From Pseudomonas fluorescens (lineage in GTDB: Bacteria > Pseudomonadota > Gammaproteobacteria > Pseudomonadales > Pseudomonadaceae): 64,000 bases of DNA. Each line of letters begins with the position of its first letter. Within the stretch, counting starts at the first letter, position 1. The notes under the pieces were generated by a model, which was given only the letters and a program-made list of their open reading frames with translations, was not told the origin of the DNA and did no database searches. Below, piece after piece: positions 1 to 7,815 of the stretch. The position numbers and the translations under genes are program-made. The DNA lies in contig NZ_CP008896.1 of NCBI RefSeq assembly GCF_000730425.1, positions 4,464,001 to 4,528,000 of the forward strand, read 5' to 3'.

Positions 1-1
1 C

Positions 2-1015
2 ATGTCCTACGGGACGGCGCTGTGGGCCGGTGCTGCGGCGACCATTGCCTACACCTTCATCGGTGGTTTCCTGGCAGTAAGCTGGACAGATACCGTACAA
101 GCCACCCTGATGATCTTCGCGTTGATCCTCACGCCAATCATCGTGCTGCTGGCCACAGGCGGTGTCGATACCACGTTCCTGGCCATCGAAGCGAACGATC
201 CCACCAACTTCGACATGCTGAAAAACACCACCTTCATCGGCATTATTTCGCTGATGGGCTGGGGCCTGGGCTACTTCGGCCAGCCGCATATCCTCGCGCG
301 TTTCATGGCGGCGGATTCGGTCAAGTCGATTGCCAATGCACGTCGTATCTCCATGACCTGGATGATCCTGTGCCTGGGCGGCACCGTGGCTGTAGGCTTC
401 TTCGGTATTGCCTACTTCTCGGCACACCCTGAAGTCGCCGGCCCCGTGACCGAAAACCCTGAGCGTGTGTTCATCGAACTGGCCAAGCTGCTCTTCAACC
501 CATGGATCGCGGGCGTGCTGCTGTCGGCCATTCTGGCTGCCGTGATGAGCACCCTGAGCTGCCAGTTGCTGGTGTGTTCCAGCGCCCTGACCGAAGACTT
601 CTACAAGGCTTTCCTGCGCAAGGGCGCGTCCCAGATTGAGCTGGTCTGGGTCGGCCGCATCATGGTGCTGGTGGTTGCGTTGATTGCTATCGCGATGGCC
701 GCCAACCCGGAAAACCGTGTGCTGGGTCTGGTGAGCTACGCCTGGGCAGGCTTCGGTGCTGCGTTCGGCCCAGTGGTGCTGATCTCGGTACTGTGGAAAG
801 GCATGACCCGTAACGGCGCACTGGCCGGTATTCTGGTCGGCGCGATCACTGTGATTGTGTGGAAGCACTTCGAGCTACTGGGTCTGTACGAAATCATTCC
901 AGGCTTCCTGTTCGCCAGCCTGGCGATCTACTTCGTGAGCAAGATGGGCGCCCCGACTGCCGGCATGGTTGAACGCTTCACGGCTGCCGAGAAAGACTAC
1001 AACCTCAACAAGTGA
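2..1015 (+). CDS. putP: Sodium/proline symporter, 3' part (cut by window start)
   Basis: This is the C-terminal ~337 residues of a sodium:solute symporter (SSS family), an inner-membrane protein that takes up proline with Na+. The frame is open to the window edge, so the true start lies upstream; full-length PutP is about 490-500 residues. Seen: a run of hydrophobic segments, the stretch WGLGYFGQPHILARFMA typical of PutP, and ILAAVMSTLSCQLLVCSSAL, which matches the conserved sodium-site helix region. The soluble tail ends in AEKDYNLNK. A strong terminator follows 36 bases after the stop. The proline assignment rests on PutP-like sequence; panF-like relatives are less likely. Confidence 0.9.
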   Translation: MSYGTALWAGAAATIAYTFIGGFLAVSWTDTVQATLMIFALILTPIIVLLATGGVDTTFLAIEANDPTNFDMLKNTTFIGIISLMGWGLGYFGQPHILARFMAADSVKSIANARRISMTWMILCLGGTVAVGFFGIAYFSAHPEVAGPVTENPERVFIELAKLLFNPWIAGVLLSAILAAVMSTLSCQLLVCSSALTEDFYKAFLRKGASQIELVWVGRIMVLVVALIAIAMAANPENRVLGLVSYAWAGFGAAFGPVVLISVLWKGMTRNGALAGILVGAITVIVWKHFELLGLYEIIPGFLFASLAIYFVSKMGAPTAGMVERFTAAEKDYNLNK

Positions 1016-1050
1016 GGTGTTCATGTTGGCCTTGATGGCCAGGTGAACTG

Positions 1051-1088
1051 AAAAAAGGCCCGCATCCTTGGATGGCGGGCCTTTTTTT
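1051..1088 (+). terminator. Rho-independent terminator after putP
   Basis: A GC-rich hairpin (GGCCCGC...GCGGGCC) is preceded by six A and followed by seven T. The flanking A and T tracts make it potentially bidirectional, but the only gene close by is putP. Confidence 0.9.
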
Positions 1089-1417
1089 GCCCAAAGTCTA
1101 TTTAGTCAAAGTCAGTGATGAGCAGCCCTGCCATACGGCTCATACCTGGAAGGCGCGAATGGCGGGCCCATGAGCGCCCCGACCTGCATGACGCCTTCAC
1201 AAGGTCGCGTAGTTTGTGCGCCAGCCCTACGCCGTGGTGCAGGGCGAGGGTGGCGTCTTTCATGGTGCTGTTTTGACCTCCTTGGATTCCATGGGCTTCC
1301 CCGCATAACCCGCTAGACCGTTTTCGGTGCTGTTTGCGGCATCAGTACCGCCCGGCATGCAGCCCTGCACCTTTGCCTGCGTAAAAGGTAAACTTCGCGC
1401 CCTGCGCAGGAGCAACC
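1089..1417. other. Intergenic region between putP and rlmJ
   Basis: About 330 bases with no convincing coding sequence; the short open frames on both strands lack a recognisable ribosome site or protein-like composition. It presumably carries the rlmJ promoter. GGAG lies 8 bases before the rlmJ ATG. Confidence 0.5.
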
Positions 1418-2254
1418 ATGAATTATCGTCACGCCTTTCACGCCGGCAACCACGCCGATGTCTTCAAACACTTGACCTTGACCCGCCTCATCGCCCTGAT
1501 GTCGCGCAAGGAGCAGCCGTTTGCCTATCTCGACACCCACGCCGGGATCGGTCTGTACGACCTGCAAGGCGACCAGGCCAACCGCACCGGTGAGTACCTG
1601 GAAGGCATTGCCCGTTTGTGGGGCGAGGCGGACCTGCCGGCGCTGACCGCTGACTACATGCAGGTGCTGCACGAGATGAACCCGGATGGCCAGTTGCGCT
1701 ATTACCCAGGCTCGCCGGAGCTGGCGCGGCGCCTGACCCGGCCCCAGGACCGTGTGTTGCTCAACGAAAAACACCCGCAAGACGGCGTGCTGCTCAAGGA
1801 CAACATGAAGGGCGACCGCCGCGTGAAGGTGCATCTGGGAGAAGGCTGGCATGTGCCGCGGGCCTTGCTGCCCGTGCCGGAAAAGCGCGCCTTGATGCTG
1901 ATCGACCCGCCGTTCGAGAAACTCGACGAGATGCAGCGTTGCGCCGCCTCCCTCAAGGAAGCGGTGGGCCGCATGCGCCAGACGGTCGCGGCGATCTGGT
2001 ATCCGGTGAAGGACCAGCGCATGTTGCGCCGTTTCTACCAGGACCTGGCGGGCACCGGCGCACCGAAGCTGTTGCGGGTGGAGTTGCTGGTGCACCCGCT
2101 GGACACCCCCAACACCCTGACCGGCTCGGGCCTGGCGATTGCCAACCCGCCGTGGGGGCTGGAGGAAGAGTTGCGTGAGCTGCTGCCGTGGTTGTCGAGG
2201 AAACTGGGGCAGACCCAGGGTGGCTGGCAGATGGATTGGCTGATCGCCGAATAA
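1418..2254 (+). CDS. rlmJ: 23S rRNA (adenine-2030-N6)-methyltransferase
   Basis: RlmJ (YhiR/DUF519 family) methylates A2030 of 23S rRNA using S-adenosylmethionine. The 278-residue length is normal for the family. The N-terminus MNYRHAFHAGNHADVFKH is the family signature, LDTHAGIGLYDL is the SAM-binding loop, and the DPPF catalytic tetrad sits at residues 163-166. The ATG start has a GGAG ribosome site 8 bases upstream. It stands alone, convergent with msrA across a REPIN. Confidence 0.95.
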   Translation: MNYRHAFHAGNHADVFKHLTLTRLIALMSRKEQPFAYLDTHAGIGLYDLQGDQANRTGEYLEGIARLWGEADLPALTADYMQVLHEMNPDGQLRYYPGSPELARRLTRPQDRVLLNEKHPQDGVLLKDNMKGDRRVKVHLGEGWHVPRALLPVPEKRALMLIDPPFEKLDEMQRCAASLKEAVGRMRQTVAAIWYPVKDQRMLRRFYQDLAGTGAPKLLRVELLVHPLDTPNTLTGSGLAIANPPWGLEEELRELLPWLSRKLGQTQGGWQMDWLIAE

Positions 2255-2282
2255 CGGGATCTCAAGTCGGTTACAGAACCAA

Positions 2283-2371
2283 TGTGGGAGCGGGCTTGCT
2301 CGCGATAGCGGAGTGTCAGTTGATGCATTTCTGACCGATCCACCGCTATCGCGAGCAAGCCCGCTCCCACA
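2283..2371. repeat. REPIN (inverted REP pair, GTGGGAGCGGGCTTGC type)
   Basis: Two REP units face each other: TGTGGGAGCGGGCTTGCTCG at the left and its reverse complement at the right. They share arms through CGCGATAGCGG, with a loop of about 30 bases. It lies between the convergent rlmJ and msrA genes and may act as their shared 3' end. Confidence 0.92.
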
Positions 2372-2374
2372 GTT

Positions 2375-3022
2375 TTAGATCGGGCAGGTCACGCCAGTCC
2401 CGCCGATCCCGCAGTAACCCTGCGGGTTTTTCGCCAGGTACTGCTGGTGGTAGGCCTCGGCGAAGTACACCGTCGGCGCCTGCTCGATTTCGGTGGTGAT
2501 TTGGCCCAGGCCGGCCTTGCTCAGCTCTTCCTGGTAAGCCTGTGCACTGGCCTTCGCTGCGTCCAGTTGTTCAGGCGTGGTGGCGTAGATCACCGAGCGA
2601 TACTGGCTGCCGATATCATTGCCCTGGCGCATGCCCTGGGTCGGGTTGTGCAGTTCCCAGAACATTTTCAGCAGGTCTTCGTACTTGAGTTTGGCCTGGT
2701 CATACACCACCAGCACCACTTCGCTGTGGCCGGTCAGGCCTGAGCAGACTTCTTCATAGGTTGGGTTTGGCGTGAAGCCGCCAGCGTAGCCGACCACGGT
2801 GCTGACGACGCCATCGCGTTGCCAGAACTTGCGTTCGGCGCCCCAGAAACAGCCCAGGCCAAAGATCGCAAACCCCACGTCGTCGAGGAACGGGCCCAGC
2901 AGCGGGTTACCGTTGACGAAGTGCGTCTCGGGCAGCGTCATCGGGGTGTCACGACCCGGCAGGGCTTGTTCGGCGGTAGGCAGCACGTTTTTATTCACCA
3001 GGATTTCCGAGCGCAAGACCAT
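2375..3022 (-). CDS. msrA: Peptide methionine-(S)-sulfoxide reductase
   Basis: MsrA reduces methionine-S-sulfoxide in oxidised proteins, drawing electrons from thioredoxin. The protein has 215 residues; a ~50-residue N-terminal extension before the catalytic domain is usual in proteobacteria. The catalytic motif [11 protein letters not shown] is present, as are [22 protein letters not shown] and a C-terminal resolving-cysteine tail ([14 protein letters not shown]). GAGAGG lies about 8 bases before the ATG. It sits next to the dipA-like gene on the same strand, 67 bases beyond that gene's stop. Confidence 0.95.
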   Translation of the reverse strand: MVLRSEILVNKNVLPTAEQALPGRDTPMTLPETHFVNGNPLLGPFLDDVGFAIFGLGCFWGAERKFWQRDGVVSTVVGYAGGFTPNPTYEEVCSGLTGHSEVVLVVYDQAKLKYEDLLKMFWELHNPTQGMRQGNDIGSQYRSVIYATTPEQLDAAKASAQAYQEELSKAGLGQITTEIEQAPTVYFAEAYHQQYLAKNPQGYCGIGGTGVTCPI

Positions 3023-3089
3023 GATCAGTCCTCTCGTCAGGTTGAGTTAACAGTTCAGACCGCCAGTGTGCCCGAGTGTTACAGCGCTG

Positions 3090-5780
3090 TCAGGCGATTG
3101 GCCCACGGGGGTAGCGTTTGAGCTTGTCCAGCAGCTCGCCGCCGGGGATTGGCCGGTCGAACAGGTAGCCCTGGCCGACGTCGCAGCGATGGCGGCGTAG
3201 GAACGCCAGCTGTTCGGCGGTCTCGATGCCTTCGGCGACCACCTTGAGCTTGAGGTTGTGCGCCATGGCAATCACCGCCGAGGTGATTTCCATGTCGTCC
3301 TGGTTGTCCGGGATCTCATGGATAAAGCTGCGGTCGATCTTGATGATGTCGATGGGGAATTTCTTCAGGTAACTCAGGGACGAGTAACCGGTGCCGAAAT
3401 CATCCATGGCCAGGGTCAGGCCGAAGCTCTTCAACTGGTCCAGCTGCAGGCGTGTGTCTTCGGTGGCTTCCAGCAGCAGGCCCTCGGTCAGCTCCAGCTC
3501 CAGCAGGTTGGCCGGCAGTTGTTCTTCCTTGAGGATGCTGGCGATGGACGCCACCAGGTCCGGGTCGGAAAACTGCTTGGGCGACAGGTTGATCGCCACC
3601 TGCAAGTTGCCCATGCCGGCGGCGCTCAATTGCTTGCTCATGCGGCAGGCCTGGCGCGCGATCCATTTGCCAATGGGAATGATCAGGCCGGTCTCTTCGG
3701 CGACGCTGATGAACTGATCCGGGCGGATCATGCCCTTTTCCGGGTGGTTCCAGCGCAGCAGCGCTTCCATGCCCAGCAGGCGCCCGCTGCGCAGGCACAG
3801 CTTGGGTTGGTAGAACACGTCCAGCTCGTTCTGGGTCAGGGCGCGGCGCAGGTTGTTCTCGACGAACAGTTTGTAACTGGCCTCGGCATTCAGGGCCTCG
3901 GTGAACACTTGCACCTGGTGCTTGCCGTTGGCTTTGGCCTTGTGCAGTGCCAGGCCGGCGTTGCGCATCAGGGTCTGTGGGTCGCGGCCATGCAGCGGCG
4001 CGCAGGCCAGGCCCACGGAGCCGGTGACACTGATCAATTGGTTATCGACGAACATCGGTTTGTCGAGGGTCATCAACAGCTGGGAGGCCATTTGCTGGCC
4101 GACCTCAAGGTCGGCGTTGTCGAGCAGTACCGCAAATTCGTTACTGGCAAAGCGCGCCAGGCTACCGCCGGCATTGAGGCTGTTGCGCAGGCGCCGGGCC
4201 AGGCTGATCAGCAACTTGTCGCCGGTCTGGTGGCCGAGGCTGTCGTTGATGCGCTTGAAGTTGTCGATATCGACCAGTAGCAGGCTGATGGGGGCGTCGC
4301 TGTCGCGGGCGAAGCGTTCATCGAGATTGCGGATAAACGCTGGACGGTTACCCAGGTTGGTCAGGTTATCGGTGTAGGCCAGGCGTTCGATGCGCTGCTG
4401 GGCCAGCTTGGTCTGGGTGATGTCTTCGTAGATGCCGATGTAGTGGGTCAGTTCGCGGTTGTCGCCGTAGACCTTGGAGATCGACAGCTGGCCCCAGTAC
4501 GGTTCTAGGTTTTTGCGTCGGCTCTTGAACTCGCCCTGCCAGCTGTTGCTCTTGGCCAGGCTGGAGGGCGCGTCGAACAACAGTTCGCTGAGGTTTTCCA
4601 GGGCTGGCAACTGGGCCAGGCGATGGCCGTGGACTTCTTCGGTGCTGTACTGGGTGATGGCGGTGAAGCTGGGGTTGACGTACTCCACCACGCCGTCGCA
4701 ATTGACCAGCAGGAAGGCATTGGCACTTTGCTCCACGGCGCGCTGGAACAGATGCAGGGCGCTGGTGGCAGTACGGCGGTTGTGGTTGTTGATGACCTGG
4801 GCGAACTGGTCGGCCAATTCGCCAGCAAAGGCGATTTCATCGGACAGCCAATCCCGGGTGCCGGCGCTTTGCTCCAGGCACAGCACGCCCACCACCTGGC
4901 CATCGACACGGATACTGGCATCGAGCATCGCGTGGATGTCCATGGGCCGCAGGCTTTCGACCATTTCCCGGGTGCGCGGGTCGCGCATGGCATTGCTGGC
5001 GTCGATGGCGCGGCTGCTGTGCAGGGCTTCGAGGTAATCCGGGAAGCCACTGGCGTCGATCGGCTGGGGCAGATGGTGCTGTTGGTCGGCGCGCTGAAAG
5101 GCGGAGATCGGCACCAGTTGCTGGCCTTCGAGGTTCCAGATGCTGGCGCAGTCGATCTGGTAGATATCACAGGCGGTGCGGGTGATCAGTTCGGCGGCTT
5201 CTTGCAGGGAGTTGTTGGTGCTGTAGCGCTGGCGGGCCAGCAGCAGGATCAGTTCCTGCTGGGCGCGCACCCGCTCCAGGTGCTGCAATTGCTCCTGCTG
5301 GGCGCGCTGGTTGAGCTCCAGGGCGATCTGCAACCGGCTGTTCTGGTCTTCCAGGTCGGCGGCGGGCATTGGTGTCAGGTTGTTGAACAAGCCATCCACT
5401 ACCATCAGGTAACCGCGCAGCAGGTGGCGATTGTGCTGTTTGTAAGCCTCGCCGACCTCCAGCAGGCTCAGCGGGCCGTCGTTGGTGTGCAGGGTGTAGC
5501 GCACCAGGTAATGGGGGCTGGCGGTCAGTTGCTGTTGGATCGCGTCATGCAGCTGATAGCGCGCCTGGGGCTCCATCAGGCTGGCGTAGGGCGAGCCGAT
5601 CAGCGAGCACAGCTCTACCGCGGGCAAGCCGAATTGGCGTTCACAATTGGGGTCGAGGTACAGCAGTGCCCAGCTTGCCTCATTCAGCCGCTCGAAACGC
5701 AGCATACCGAGGCGCGAAGGCACCGGTAATTGCGTCACGACCTCGGCCGCCGTTCGGGCGACATCGGGTTGGCTTTTCAT
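3090..5780 (-). CDS. dipA: PAS-GAF-PAS-GGDEF-EAL protein, probable c-di-GMP phosphodiesterase (DipA-like)
   Basis: An 896-residue multidomain c-di-GMP protein. Order: N-terminal PAS-like region (about 20-130), a Gln-rich coiled coil (about 135-180), GAF-like (about 190-335), PAS with GIYEDITQ (about 345-460), GGDEF, then EAL to the end. The GGDEF signature is degenerate, reading ASNEF at residues 545-549, so cyclase activity is unlikely. The EAL half is intact: MEALLRWNHP, NLSPKQF, ELTEG, DDFGTGYSSLSYL, KIDRSF and VAEGIE. P. aeruginosa DipA (PA5017) has the same position between aceF and msrA and a similar degenerate motif, so biofilm-dispersal phosphodiesterase is the best inference. Start chosen at the MKSQPD Met; a Met at 5807 would add nine residues but has no ribosome site. 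Confidence 0.85.
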   Translation of the reverse strand: MKSQPDVARTAAEVVTQLPVPSRLGMLRFERLNEASWALLYLDPNCERQFGLPAVELCSLIGSPYASLMEPQARYQLHDAIQQQLTASPHYLVRYTLHTNDGPLSLLEVGEAYKQHNRHLLRGYLMVVDGLFNNLTPMPAADLEDQNSRLQIALELNQRAQQEQLQHLERVRAQQELILLLARQRYSTNNSLQEAAELITRTACDIYQIDCASIWNLEGQQLVPISAFQRADQQHHLPQPIDASGFPDYLEALHSSRAIDASNAMRDPRTREMVESLRPMDIHAMLDASIRVDGQVVGVLCLEQSAGTRDWLSDEIAFAGELADQFAQVINNHNRRTATSALHLFQRAVEQSANAFLLVNCDGVVEYVNPSFTAITQYSTEEVHGHRLAQLPALENLSELLFDAPSSLAKSNSWQGEFKSRRKNLEPYWGQLSISKVYGDNRELTHYIGIYEDITQTKLAQQRIERLAYTDNLTNLGNRPAFIRNLDERFARDSDAPISLLLVDIDNFKRINDSLGHQTGDKLLISLARRLRNSLNAGGSLARFASNEFAVLLDNADLEVGQQMASQLLMTLDKPMFVDNQLISVTGSVGLACAPLHGRDPQTLMRNAGLALHKAKANGKHQVQVFTEALNAEASYKLFVENNLRRALTQNELDVFYQPKLCLRSGRLLGMEALLRWNHPEKGMIRPDQFISVAEETGLIIPIGKWIARQACRMSKQLSAAGMGNLQVAINLSPKQFSDPDLVASIASILKEEQLPANLLELELTEGLLLEATEDTRLQLDQLKSFGLTLAMDDFGTGYSSLSYLKKFPIDIIKIDRSFIHEIPDNQDDMEITSAVIAMAHNLKLKVVAEGIETAEQLAFLRRHRCDVGQGYLFDRPIPGGELLDKLKRYPRGPIA

Positions 5781-5963
5781 GGGGAGCTCGCTTGGAAAAA
5801 TGCGCATTGCGCCGGGCTATCGCCCTCTTTACTGCCGTCTGCGGCAAGGTTGCATCATGCAGCACGGACTGACAAGAGAGGATGAAGGCTAAGTGCTATA
5901 AGTGGGTTATCGGCCGCGCAGCGGTTTTCTACAGTCGGGATGATGGATGGTCAATCGATTCTC

Positions 5964-6052
5964 TGCAGGAGCCGGCTTGCCGGCGATTGCGATCTATCTG
6001 TTATTGCGTCACCGGATGACACACCGCTATCGCCGGCAAGCCGGCGGCTACA
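5964..6052. repeat. REPIN (CAGGAGCCGGCTTGCCGGCG type)
   Basis: A head TGCAGGAGCCGGCTTGCCGG is matched by the inverted tail CCGCTATCGCCGGCAAGCCGG. This is the second REP subtype in the window. It lies between the dipA-like promoter region and the aceF terminator. Confidence 0.88.
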
Positions 6053-6062
6053 AACAACAGGC

Positions 6063-6090
6063 AAAAAAAGCCCCGCCAAATTGGCGGGGT
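6063..6090 (-). terminator. Rho-independent terminator of aceEF
   Basis: On the minus strand CCCCGCCAATTTGGCGGGGC is followed by seven T. It lies about 70 bases downstream of the aceF stop and should end the aceEF transcript. Confidence 0.92.
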
Positions 6091-6160
6091 TGAGGTACGA
6101 GCGTGGCGCTCGGAAATCGTTGCAGCCAGGCCTCCCCGCAAAGAGGGAGGCCGCTGCGGC

Positions 6161-7804
6161 TTACAGCAGGATGGTGCGGATATCGTTCAGCAACTGGCTC
6201 AGGCGCTGAGTGAAACGTGCGGCAGCCGCGCCATTGATCACGCGGTGATCGTAGGACAACGACAGCGGCAGCATCAGCTTCGGCTGGAAGGCCTTGCCGT
6301 CCCACACAGGCTGGATGGTGGCCTTGGAAACACCCAGGATCGCCACTTCCGGCGCGTTGACGATTGGCGTGAAGCCAGTGCCGCCAATGTGCCCGAGGCT
6401 GGAGATGGTGAAGCAGGCGCCTTGCATGTCGTCCGGCGTCAGCTTCTTGTCGCGGGCCTTGGCAGCCAGTGCAGCCGCTTCGCCAGCAAGCTGCAGCAGG
6501 CTCTTCTGGTCGACGTTCTTGATCACAGGTACCAGCAGGCCATCCGGGGTGTCGACCGCAAAGCCGATGTGCACGTATTTCTTGCGAATGATCGCCTTGC
6601 CGCTGGGGGCCAGCGAACTGTTGAAGTCCGGCAGTTCCTTGAGCAGGTGCGCGCAGGCCTTGAGCAACAGTGGCAGTACGGTCAGTTTCACGCCGGCCTT
6701 CTCGGCCACGGCTTTCTGCGCTACGCGGAAAGCTTCCAGGTCGGTGATATCGGCCTGGTCGAACTGAGTCACGTGGGGAATGTTCAACCAGCTGGCGTGC
6801 AGACCGGCTGCGCCGATTTGCATCAGGCGGGTCATCGGCACTTCTTCGGTTTCGCCGAAGCGGCTGAAGTCCACGGTGCGGATCGGCGGAATGCCCGAGC
6901 CACCGGTAGCAGCGCCGGCAGCCGGAGCTTCCTTGGCTTTTTGCATCATGGACTTGACGTAGACCTGCACGTCTTCCTTGAGCACGCGACCATGCGGGCC
7001 GGTAGGGCTGACAGCGCTCAGCTCGACGCCGAATTCACGGGCCAGCTGACGCACGGCAGGGCCGGCGTGAGCCTTGGCACCGCTTGGCGCTGGGGCAGCA
7101 GCCGGGGCCGGAGCGGCCTCGGCTTTTGCCGCAGGCGCAGGAGCCGGGGCGGCGGCCGGTGCAGCTTCAGCCTTGGCCGCTGGAGCGGCGGCCGGGGCTG
7201 GGGCTGCAGCAGGTGCAGTGCCTTGTACTTTCAGCTTGAGGATGAAGTCGCCAGTGCCGACTTCGTCTTCGAGCTTGACTGCGATGCTTTCCACCACGCC
7301 GGCAGCCGGCGACGGGATTTCCATGGAGGCCTTGTCGGACTCCAGGGTGATCAGCGACTGGTCGGCTTCGACGGTGTCGCCGACCTTGACCAGCAGTTCG
7401 ATGATCTTGGCCTTGCCCGACGAGCCGATGTCCGGGACATGAATGTCCTGGACCGTCGCGGCGGCAGGTGCAGCAGCCGGAGCGGCAGGCGCTTCGGCTG
7501 GTTTTTCAGCAGGTGCAGGTGCAGGTGCAGCAGCGGCAGCAGGCGCCGCCGCAGGAGCTGCATCGGCAGCACCTTCGATTTCCAGCTCCAGCAGTTCGTC
7601 GCCTTCTTTCAGGCGGTCGCCCAGCTTCACTTTCAGGCTCTTGACCACGCCGGCCTTGGGAGCAGGGATTTCCATGCTCGCCTTGTCCGATTCCAGGGTC
7701 AGGATGCTCTGGTCGGCTTCGACGGTGTCGCCGACCTTCACAAACAGCTCGATTACTTCACCTTCACCGCTGCCGATGTCAGGTACGCGAATGAGTTCGC
7801 TCAC
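6161..7804 (-). CDS. aceF: Pyruvate dehydrogenase E2, dihydrolipoamide acetyltransferase
   Basis: Core component of pyruvate dehydrogenase; it moves the acetyl group from E1 through swinging lipoyl arms to CoA. The 547 residues contain two N-terminal lipoyl domains, each with the lipoylation motif ESDKASMEIP (first Lys at residue 41), joined by long Ala-Pro linkers. A peripheral subunit-binding domain (AVRQLAREFGVELS) follows at about 250-285, then the acyltransferase domain, ending with the active-site SYDHRVINGA. The start is GTG with GAGGAG 8 bases upstream. It begins 11 bases after the aceE stop, so the two are cotranscribed. Confidence 0.96.
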   Translation of the reverse strand: MSELIRVPDIGSGEGEVIELFVKVGDTVEADQSILTLESDKASMEIPAPKAGVVKSLKVKLGDRLKEGDELLELEIEGAADAAPAAAPAAAAAPAPAPAEKPAEAPAAPAAAPAAATVQDIHVPDIGSSGKAKIIELLVKVGDTVEADQSLITLESDKASMEIPSPAAGVVESIAVKLEDEVGTGDFILKLKVQGTAPAAAPAPAAAPAAKAEAAPAAAPAPAPAAKAEAAPAPAAAPAPSGAKAHAGPAVRQLAREFGVELSAVSPTGPHGRVLKEDVQVYVKSMMQKAKEAPAAGAATGGSGIPPIRTVDFSRFGETEEVPMTRLMQIGAAGLHASWLNIPHVTQFDQADITDLEAFRVAQKAVAEKAGVKLTVLPLLLKACAHLLKELPDFNSSLAPSGKAIIRKKYVHIGFAVDTPDGLLVPVIKNVDQKSLLQLAGEAAALAAKARDKKLTPDDMQGACFTISSLGHIGGTGFTPIVNAPEVAILGVSKATIQPVWDGKAFQPKLMLPLSLSYDHRVINGAAAARFTQRLSQLLNDIRTILL

Positions 7805-7815
7805 AGATAGTCTCC

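Noticed and set aside
1112..1306. 64-residue open frame on the minus strand between putP and rlmJ
   Set aside because: Arg/Pro-rich composition typical of a chance frame and no ribosome site.
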